A stretch of DNA of 8,045 nt from Streptomyces griseus (GTDB taxonomy: Bacteria > Bacteroidota > Bacteroidia > Chitinophagales > Chitinophagaceae): contig CALPIT020000113.1 of assembly GCA_943323705.2 (NCBI GenBank), positions 1 through 8,045 of the forward strand. Reading direction: 5' to 3'. The number at the start of each line of letters is the position of its first letter. Position 1 is the stretch's first letter. Positions 1 through 5,019 of the stretch are shown here, one piece after another. The notes under the pieces were generated by a model. It searched no databases, was not told the origin of the DNA, and worked only from the letters and a program-made list of their open reading frames with translations. The position numbers were made by a program, and so were the translations under genes.

Positions 1-234
1 GCGACCTTTATCAAAAAAACAAAATACTCTCCATATGTTAGAACCAAGTTGTATCCTGATTTCATAAAGCCCTTTGATACCACTGATATGTTTTAAATAA
101 TTAGCCGGTATCATCTCAATCGTTTCTACGGCTTCGATGACTTTAAATATTTTATTCTGGATTTTTATCGGTTGTGATTTCAAAAAATCTTCAAAATGAT
201 TTTTATAGGCGACAACTTCTCTAATCTTATTCAT
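1..234 (-). CDS. HigB/RelE-type toxin, phage Gp49-like family (partial, C-terminus outside window)
   Basis: The leftward frame opens at the ATG at 234-232 and stays open for 78 codons to the window edge, so the C-terminus is missing. The visible protein begins MNKIREVVAY. Around residues 44-78 it has the family pattern: an LKHISGIKGLYEIRI strand followed by GSNIWRVFCFFDKG. This matches the phage-derived Gp49-like/HigB branch of the RelE superfamily, whose members cleave mRNA, usually on the ribosome. Basic residues K48, R60 and R69 lie where this fold puts its RNA-contacting side chains; that assignment is inference. Toxin-first order is usual for higBA, so an Xre-type HigA antitoxin is expected just beyond the left edge but cannot be seen. 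The promoter and palindrome directly upstream fit an autoregulated toxin-antitoxin operon. Family call is firm; activity is untested. Confidence 0.88.
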   Translation of the reverse strand, partial: MNKIREVVAYKNHFEDFLKSQPIKIQNKIFKVIEAVETIEMIPANYLKHISGIKGLYEIRIQLGSNIWRVFCFFDKGR

Positions 235-235
235 A

Positions 236-266
236 CAAAGGTAACTTTTAAGTTACTAAAATGCAA
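236..266 (-). promoter_or_regulatory. Bacteroidota-type promoter of the toxin gene (TTG-N20-TACCTTTG)
   Basis: Read leftward, a TTG at 266-264 is followed by exactly 20 bases and TACCTTTG at 243-236, matching the Bacteroidota consensus (-33 TTTG or TTG, -7 TAnnTTTG). The box ends one base before the toxin ATG, so the transcript would start at or next to the start codon and have almost no leader. Confidence 0.6.
241..256. promoter_or_regulatory. Candidate operator palindrome in the toxin promoter
   Basis: GTAACTT (241-247) and AAGTTAC (250-256) form a perfect 7-bp inverted repeat around a 2-base centre. It overlaps the first bases of the -7 box and fills much of the spacer between -33 and -7. 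A protein bound here would block RNA polymerase, as HigA or toxin-antitoxin complexes do in known higBA operons. A second, looser inverted repeat lies just upstream (AATGCAA 265-271, TTGCATT 283-289). The palindrome is seen directly; the operator role is inferred. Confidence 0.5.
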
Positions 267-536
267 TGCAATTATTAATTTTTTGCATTCAAAACAAATA
301 AAAAAATTAAAGAAACAAAAGGTGATTTCACCTATAATTTGGAGTGTTTTACTTATTGGGAGATATCGATGGAAATAACTATTCAAGTAAAAATTTCATT
401 GGACCATTACAGATATCCAATCGGTATTACTTCGAATTAGTGTTAATGGATTCCCTTCCACACAATATAAGAATTCGTGAATTCGTGGTTAGATAAAATG
501 AAATATTTTCAATCACCAAGTTTTTAATTACCTCAC
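267..536. other. Intergenic region between the toxin promoter and the eptA stop
   Basis: No convincing gene is present on either strand. It holds the upstream inverted repeat of the toxin promoter, the sequence CGAATTAGTG at 433-442, and a tandem 8-base repeat GAATTCGT at 471-478 and 479-486. Downstream of eptA, read leftward, is a weak AT-only hairpin (TGAAA, three bases, TTTCA, then a T-run) at about 494-512. It is too weak to be called a terminator with confidence. Confidence 0.5.
471..486. repeat. Tandem 8-bp repeat GAATTCGT x2
   Basis: Two exact adjacent copies of GAATTCGT lie about 50 bases downstream of the leftward eptA stop. Together with the nearby GAATTAGTGTTAATGG it resembles repetitive intergenic text I recall from Bacteroidota genomes, but I cannot verify its copy number from this window. 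Confidence 0.45.
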
Positions 537-2066
537 TTATTTGAATATATTCATTTGCTCATCATATACAGGACTTTGAAGGCCCAAGAAATTCAACACA
601 CTGTGGAAGACATGATTCTGGTTCAACTCAGGAAGCGGCTTCAGTTGTTTGTTACTATTATCTGATAACCAAACCAAAAATGGAATTTCATACTGTTCCT
701 TCGGAGCGATCCTTCTTGGCATACCATGCATGTACAGATTTTTTTCACCAAGCGACTCGCCGTGATCAGAAACGAAAAACATGGAACTCTTGTATTCAGG
801 CATTTCTTTAAGGTTCTCAATCAGCTTATGCAGAAGATAATCAGTATAAACGATTGTATTGTCATAGGCATTAATCAATTCTGTTTGCGAACAATTGCCC
901 AACTCAACACTATTACAAACTGGTTTAAAAGTTTCGAATCGTGGAGGGTATTTTTTACTGTAAGTGGGACCATGACTGGCACTGGTGTGCAACACTACAA
1001 AAACCTTATTGTTTTTGCATGCAAGAATCTGTTCTTTAAGTCCTTTGAGCAAAATTTCATCATATTCGCACGAATCACCACTGCAGTCTTTTTGTAGTGC
1101 GGCTTTGTTGAAATAATTTTTGATATGAACAGGCGGCTCTCCCCAATTGGTGCTTCTCCAAATCACATCCACATTGTTTCTGTTCAGATAGTTGGGCAAG
1201 ATTTCATAAAGTTCATCAGTATGAGTGTGTTCAAGAATTGCCTTGATGCCGGCTGTAGTGTAAGTAGCAAAAGACGTGGCATTGAAATGGTAAAGATTTT
1301 TTGTCTGTGATAAGTATGGATTGGTATTCTTTTCATATCCATACAACGAAAAGTTTTTGCTTCTGACTGACTCCCCTATCACAAGTATCACAATTGATTT
1401 TGAACTGTCTTTGATAGTTGCAGTAGGCAAAAGAATTTCCTTTTTGTTTTTTTGATAATCATGTACATAAAATAGGGAAGTATTTATTGAATAAGACCAA
1501 GGCATAGCAAGTCCACCCAAGCTTTTAGAATTTTTATCAATCCAAAGCCAATTGCTGGCATTTGCAAAAACCATAATAGCGATAAACAAAAACGAAAATA
1601 GAATCGTCTTGAAAAAAGACTTTCGAGGAGCATTGGTCAGTTTGGTTCTGATGATGAATATGGAAGGCAACACACCCAATATCAAAATATACAATATCAG
1701 TTTTAAGGAAAAAAAGCTACTCGACTCTTCATAATTGGTATTGAAGACATTGCCAATCATACTCTCGTCTATAATGACACTGTACGTGTTGACGAAGTAA
1801 AGAGAAAGCGCATTCAAAATAAAAAACAAGGTCAGTAAAAATTTACCGACAGTATGGGAAAGGGAAAACAGGATATAAAAAACAAAAAAATTCAATACCA
1901 GTATCAAAATCAACAAACTCAAAACGATTGTCATTCCGTTAATACTCACATAATCAAGGTTTCGAAATACAAAACGAAAAAACGGCAGGTGAAATAAAAT
2001 CAGATTGATTAAGCTAACGCCCCAAGCAAATCTCACCGTTTGCATATTATTTTTTAAAGTAAACAT
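537..2066 (-). CDS. eptA: EptA/MCR-type phosphoethanolamine transferase acting on lipid A
   Basis: This 509-residue inner-membrane enzyme should transfer phosphoethanolamine from phosphatidylethanolamine to lipid A on the periplasmic side. Five hydrophobic helices lie at roughly 12-34, 43-68, 75-96, 119-139 and 151-170; a periplasmic alkaline-phosphatase-fold domain follows from about 220. Expected metal and catalytic residues are present: E232 (VIGES), T268 as likely nucleophile (TSFATYT), H365 (ASHGP), D434-H435 (SDHGES) and H447 (MHGMP). They match E246, T285, H395, D465, H466 and H478 of MCR-1. Cysteine pairs C328/C333 and C384/C392 match two family disulfides, but the pair flanking the nucleophile is absent. 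The start at 2066 overlaps the phosphatase gene by 20 bases. An in-frame ATG at 2045 (M8) sits one base after that gene's stop and is a real alternative. Family is certain; the exact acceptor is inferred. Confidence 0.93.
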   Translation of the reverse strand: MFTLKNNMQTVRFAWGVSLINLILFHLPFFRFVFRNLDYVSINGMTIVLSLLILILVLNFFVFYILFSLSHTVGKFLLTLFFILNALSLYFVNTYSVIIDESMIGNVFNTNYEESSSFFSLKLILYILILGVLPSIFIIRTKLTNAPRKSFFKTILFSFLFIAIMVFANASNWLWIDKNSKSLGGLAMPWSYSINTSLFYVHDYQKNKKEILLPTATIKDSSKSIVILVIGESVRSKNFSLYGYEKNTNPYLSQTKNLYHFNATSFATYTTAGIKAILEHTHTDELYEILPNYLNRNNVDVIWRSTNWGEPPVHIKNYFNKAALQKDCSGDSCEYDEILLKGLKEQILACKNNKVFVVLHTSASHGPTYSKKYPPRFETFKPVCNSVELGNCSQTELINAYDNTIVYTDYLLHKLIENLKEMPEYKSSMFFVSDHGESLGEKNLYMHGMPRRIAPKEQYEIPFLVWLSDNSNKQLKPLPELNQNHVFHSVLNFLGLQSPVYDEQMNIFK

Positions 2067-2892
2067 CGGAGATTTTATAAAGTGAAAATAAGGTTACTAG
2101 TAGGGTTAGGACATAAACCGGTAAAGGGTCCTCCATGATTTTAATTACTATCAACACAACACAAACCAGCAGTAAGAGTAGAAATACAGGAAAGTATTTT
2201 TTGTTTTCCAACCATGACCAAACCGCATTTTTTCTACTTATAAATATTCCGGCAAGTGCAGAAAAATATCCGATTATACTTCCAATTATAACATCAAGAG
2301 GGAAATGCGCTCCCACTCCCACTCTTGTGAATGCAAGCAACATACCTGTGACCAAGAATGAGAATGTCCAAAAAAAACGGTGGAGCATTTTCTGTGGCAT
2401 AAAGGCAAACAACAAAATGGTAAGTGTGGTAAAGATGGTAATCGAATGTCCGGAGGGCAAGCTGCTGAAACCAGGACGCATCTCACCAACGATGAAAAAC
2501 GTATGAGTATCCAAAATGGCTGCAGGCCTAGGTACAGTAAATAGGTTTTTTAGACCGCGGGATAAAATCATCGACAGCAGCGATCCAGGTATCAAGGCCT
2601 TCCAAATTTCCGGAACATAAATGATGAAAACACTCATTAAGGATAAAAAAATAAGGGCATCTCCAATTTGGGTGAGGTTGTACTCAATAATTGGAAATTG
2701 AGCCAAATGTGAATTCAGAGAATAAAAGACTTCTTTTTGAATGTTGATATAACCATTTATATTAAGTGCATTTTGAAAATAGAGATACATCGCGATTGTC
2801 AATAACAAAAAAGAGGGAAATAAAAAAACAGCATATTTTAATCTCGAATAATTTTCGATGACCCTAGAATTCATTTTGTTTGATTGCTTCAT
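2047..2892 (-). CDS. PAP2-family membrane phosphatase, possible LpxE/LpxF-like lipid A phosphatase
   Basis: With the ATG at 2892 this is a 281-residue polytopic membrane protein. The three PAP2 motifs are complete: K115-x6-R122-P123, P146-S-G-H149, and T189-R190-x5-H196-x3-D200. H149 would be the general acid and H196 the nucleophile. Two further hydrophobic helices after motif 3 (about 232-252 and 257-277) make it longer than a minimal PAP2 enzyme. Substrates of the family include lipid A, undecaprenyl diphosphate and phosphatidylglycerol phosphate. Its overlap with eptA favours lipid A, as in the H. pylori lpxE-eptA pair, but an undecaprenyl-diphosphate phosphatase is not excluded. The frame extends to a TTG at 2913, which I reject because a TAnnTTTG box lies between it and the ATG. 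Another ATG lies at 2874. Confidence 0.85.
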   Translation of the reverse strand: MKQSNKMNSRVIENYSRLKYAVFLFPSFLLLTIAMYLYFQNALNINGYINIQKEVFYSLNSHLAQFPIIEYNLTQIGDALIFLSLMSVFIIYVPEIWKALIPGSLLSMILSRGLKNLFTVPRPAAILDTHTFFIVGEMRPGFSSLPSGHSITIFTTLTILLFAFMPQKMLHRFFWTFSFLVTGMLLAFTRVGVGAHFPLDVIIGSIIGYFSALAGIFISRKNAVWSWLENKKYFPVFLLLLLVCVVLIVIKIMEDPLPVYVLTLLVTLFSLYKISDVYFKK

Positions 2893-2900
2893 GCGTTCGG

Positions 2901-2908
2901 CAAAATTA
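2901..2908 (-). promoter_or_regulatory. Candidate -7 box TAATTTTG of the phosphatase-eptA operon
   Basis: Read leftward, TAATTTTG lies 8 bases before the ATG at 2892 and matches TAnnTTTG exactly. No clear TTG occurs about 20 bases upstream, so only half the promoter is convincing. The predicted leader is a few bases. The box helps decide the start, because the TTG at 2913 would lie upstream of the transcript. Confidence 0.45.
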
Positions 2909-3169
2909 TTCAATTGTCAGCTTTTTTTAAGGATTAACTCGAATTTATTCTTACTCAAAATGCTAAAGTTAAAGCGTTTGTTTATCTATAAATTTGCTTT
3001 CAAATCGAAAACGCGTCTGTCTAGAAATGCGAATTAGTGCTGGCCTTCGACTGGTCTCTAAGAGAGCCAAAGGAATTTGTCCGTTCATATTCTCACTAAA
3101 TCCAAAATCCCCTTTTCATTTTTATAATAATCAATCCCGATGGTTTCTTATGATGTCATTAGATGGTAT
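2909..3169. other. Intergenic region upstream of the phosphatase gene
   Basis: No supported gene is present. There is a leftward 39-codon open frame at 2969-3088 (start MNGQIPLALL) with no recognisable ribosome site and no family I know; it is arginine-rich and may be chance. The sequence CGAATTAGTG at 3030-3039 also occurs at 433-442. A small perfect hairpin TTAGAT-3-ATCTAA at 3159-3173 overlaps the stop codon of the neighbouring gene but has no T-run after it. Confidence 0.4.
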
Positions 3170-3844
3170 CTAACCTAACATCTTCCTCAACTCATCATTT
3201 TCAAACACCGTTTGTTCTTGCTTGTTCATGCCAATTGCAAACATAGCTTTTGCCAATTCAAGTGAAGTAATACTATATTTCTTCCCCAATAGTTTTATGA
3301 TGGGATAGAGTATCCTGAAAAAAGCATAGCTCAAATTCGGTTCATTTCTTTTGATAGTTGGATAAATATATCCCGGACGCGCACTATGAAAATGATTCCC
3401 GTAAATATCAAAAAGTTTATTTTCTGCAATGCCTTTGTCTTTGGCAAACATCACTTTACTTTTCTCTGTTCTGTCGGCACCTGCACCACTAAGTAAAATA
3501 AATTTGGAAGCGGGCGAGTGTGTATACACCGCTTTAGCCAATTCAACAGGATAATCAATCGTAATGGTTCTAAAAGTATCTCTATCTACCGCTCCCGTAT
3601 AAACGCCGACACAAAAAAACACGACATCTATATCCTTAATCATTGGAATGATTTTATCATAATTCAAAAAATCATTCACAATAATCTCTTTTACTTTTTG
3701 ATGAAGATGAGCTGATGGATTTCGGGAAAGAATAAAAACCTTTTCAATCTCTTCAGATTGAATGCAAATGTCTAATAAATGCGAACCCACCATTCCAGAG
3801 GCGCCTGCAATAAGAATGTGTTTTGGAAATATTGAATCTTGCAT
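3170..3844 (-). CDS. TIP30/HTATIP2-like atypical SDR, NAD(P)-binding Rossmann protein
   Basis: With the ATG at 3844 this is a 224-residue soluble protein with one Rossmann domain. The dinucleotide loop GASGMVG is at residues 14-20, after a hydrophobic strand (HILIAG). A second strand ends FILSRNP (about 37-43), where NADP-preferring enzymes keep a basic residue. DVVFFCVG (73-80) and FILLSGAGA (115-123) are the next strands, and ARPGYIYP (155-162) is the usual proline-glycine turn of extended SDRs. The catalytic YxxxK appears as F133-A-K-D-K137, with Phe for Tyr, followed by GIAENKL as in TIP30-like proteins. It could be a sensor, a chaperone-like protein or an oxidoreductase with altered chemistry. 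The substrate is unknown. The frame can be read from a TTG at 3847, but ATG is preferred. No functional link to korB is evident. Confidence 0.8.
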   Translation of the reverse strand: MQDSIFPKHILIAGASGMVGSHLLDICIQSEEIEKVFILSRNPSAHLHQKVKEIIVNDFLNYDKIIPMIKDIDVVFFCVGVYTGAVDRDTFRTITIDYPVELAKAVYTHSPASKFILLSGAGADRTEKSKVMFAKDKGIAENKLFDIYGNHFHSARPGYIYPTIKRNEPNLSYAFFRILYPIIKLLGKKYSITSLELAKAMFAIGMNKQEQTVFENDELRKMLG

Positions 3845-3852
3845 CAAAACTA
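3845..3852 (-). promoter_or_regulatory. Candidate -7 box TAGTTTTG abutting the SDR start
   Basis: Read leftward, TAGTTTTG touches the ATG at 3844. A TTTG lies only 13 bases upstream, shorter than the usual spacing of about 20, so the -33 half is doubtful. If used, transcription would begin within or beside the start codon. The short gap after korB also allows read-through transcription. Confidence 0.3.
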
Positions 3853-3911
3853 AATAAAAAGCTTACAAAAAAATTCTGCTAAAAAATTCCCCAAACGCCT
3901 CGCATTACCAT

Positions 3912-3939
3912 CCCCCTCCTTCGGAGGGGCTAGGGGAGG
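3912..3939. repeat. GC-rich palindromic (REP-like) element next to the korB stop
   Basis: CCCCTCC (3913-3919) and GGAGGGG (3923-3929) pair perfectly around a TTC loop. A second G-rich block GGGGAGG (3933-3939) follows and runs directly into the korB stop codon at 3942-3940. The element is far richer in G and C than its surroundings. It resembles high-copy palindromic intergenic elements I recall in Bacteroidota. Read from korB, the stem is not followed by a T-run at once (T-runs appear about 30 bases later), so it is not a textbook terminator, although the hairpin may still limit or stabilise the mRNA end. Confidence 0.6.
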
Positions 3940-4971
3940 CTACCCAATCGTCCACGTCTCACTTCCTCTCAGCAATTTATCCAAATCGCCTTTGCCTTTT
4001 TGTGCAATAAGCTCTTCAATTTGCATGGTCATGATATCTTCGTAGCAAGCTCTTTCCGTTTGATAAAAAACGCCGAATGGTCTTGGCAAATGTCCTTGTG
4101 AAGAAGGATCATCAAACATTCTCACCAATATCTGTGCTTTGTAAAAATCTCTTTCATCATGTATCCATAAATCATTTACAGAAACGCCTTCAGTCAACTC
4201 CACCACTACAGGTTTAAATCCATCAAGTTTGATACCTTTATTTTGATTCGCACCAAATACTAACGGTTTACCTTGCTCTAAGAAAATAATTTCTTCCATC
4301 TTACTCCCTTTTTCTGTAAATACTTCAAAAGCACCATCATTAAAAATATTACAGTTCTGATAAATCTCTAAAAATGAAGTTCCTTTGTGTGCATTGGCTC
4401 TAAGCAACATCGCCTGCAAATGTTTAGGATCACGATCCATCGAACGGGCAATGAAACTTCCATCTGCGCCCATTGCCAAAGCCAATGGATTAAACGGATG
4501 ATCTATACTTCCAAATGGCGTACTCTTGGTAATTTTATGTTCTTCTGATGTAGGTGAATATTGTCCTTTAGTCAAACCATAAATCTGGTTGTTGAACATC
4601 AACACATTCACATCAAAATTTCTTCTTAACAAATGAATCGTGTGATTACCACCGATACTTAAGCTATCTCCATCTCCGGTTACAATCCAAACACTTAACT
4701 CTGGTCTGGCTGCTTTTAAACCACTCGCCACAGCTGTCGCACGTCCATGAATACTGTGCATGCCATACGTGTTCATATAATAAGGGAAACGACTGCTGCA
4801 ACCAATCCCTGAAATGATAACAATATTCTCTCTAGGAATACCCAAAGTAGGCATCACTTTCTGTACTTGTGCCAATATTGAGTAATCTCCACAACCTGGA
4901 CACCAGCGCACTTCCTGATCGGTTGCAAAATCTTTGGCGGTTAATGGTGCCGGTATAACTATTTCACTCAT
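3940..4971 (-). CDS. korB: 2-oxoacid (2-oxoglutarate) : ferredoxin oxidoreductase, beta subunit
   Basis: This 343-residue cytoplasmic protein is the TPP-binding beta subunit of the enzyme that oxidatively decarboxylates a 2-oxoacid to its acyl-CoA and reduces ferredoxin; with 2-oxoglutarate it replaces or bypasses the 2-oxoglutarate dehydrogenase step of the TCA cycle. WCPGCGDY (23-30) and GIGCSSR (55-61) supply C24, C27 and C58, and C207 in YQNCNIF is the likely fourth [4Fe-4S] ligand. The TPP-Mg site is GDGDSLSIGGNH (99-110) plus NNQIYGLTKGQ (127-137). Length is normal. The start is fixed by an AAGGA site 5 bases upstream. The alpha/gamma subunit gene korA, usually adjacent, is on neither side. 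Substrate choice between 2-oxoglutarate and other 2-oxoacids cannot be decided from the beta subunit alone, though the overall pattern is KorB-like. Confidence 0.92.
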   Translation of the reverse strand: MSEIVIPAPLTAKDFATDQEVRWCPGCGDYSILAQVQKVMPTLGIPRENIVIISGIGCSSRFPYYMNTYGMHSIHGRATAVASGLKAARPELSVWIVTGDGDSLSIGGNHTIHLLRRNFDVNVLMFNNQIYGLTKGQYSPTSEEHKITKSTPFGSIDHPFNPLALAMGADGSFIARSMDRDPKHLQAMLLRANAHKGTSFLEIYQNCNIFNDGAFEVFTEKGSKMEEIIFLEQGKPLVFGANQNKGIKLDGFKPVVVELTEGVSVNDLWIHDERDFYKAQILVRMFDDPSSQGHLPRPFGVFYQTERACYEDIMTMQIEELIAQKGKGDLDKLLRGSETWTIG

Positions 4972-4976
4972 GATAT

Positions 4977-4981
4977 TCCTT
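4977..4981 (-). promoter_or_regulatory. Shine-Dalgarno site of korB
   Basis: Read leftward, AAGGA is separated from the korB ATG by 5 bases (ATATC). It is the only clear purine-rich ribosome site I see at any start in the window. A near-consensus -7 box TACCTTTA lies at 5001-4994, but no TTG is suitably placed upstream, so korB may depend on read-through from the DUF5916 gene, whose stop is 48 bases upstream. Confidence 0.55.
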
Positions 4982-5019
4982 GTTTTTCGGGTGTAAAGGT
5001 AAGAAAAGCTGAGGCATTA

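Noticed and set aside
196..378. Rightward 60-codon frame crossing the toxin start
   Set aside because: It begins inside the toxin gene, crosses its promoter and palindrome, and is mostly AT-driven Lys, Ile and Phe codons.
726..1310. Rightward open frames antisense to eptA (726-1097 and 1125-1310)
   Set aside because: They mirror a well-conserved leftward gene, have no recognisable family and no ribosome site.
537..2066. Annotation of the transferase as a generic sulfatase
   Set aside because: The fold is shared, but there is no C/S-x-P-x-R formylglycine motif. The YDN, SDHGESLGE and HGMP blocks and the five N-terminal helices are specific to phosphoethanolamine transferases.
2135..2506. Open frames overlapping the phosphatase gene in other frames (2135-2506 rightward, 2286-2489 leftward)
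   Set aside because: The PAP2 motifs fix the true frame, and these translations have no domain-like pattern.
3159..3173. Hairpin TTAGAT-ACC-ATCTAA as a terminator of the SDR gene
   Set aside because: The stem is only 6 bp, AT-rich, overlaps the stop codon and has no T-run after it.
3912..3939. Palindrome after korB as a standard intrinsic terminator
   Set aside because: The strong GC stem is followed by GGATGGTAATGCGAGG rather than a T-run, so a repeat element is the better description.
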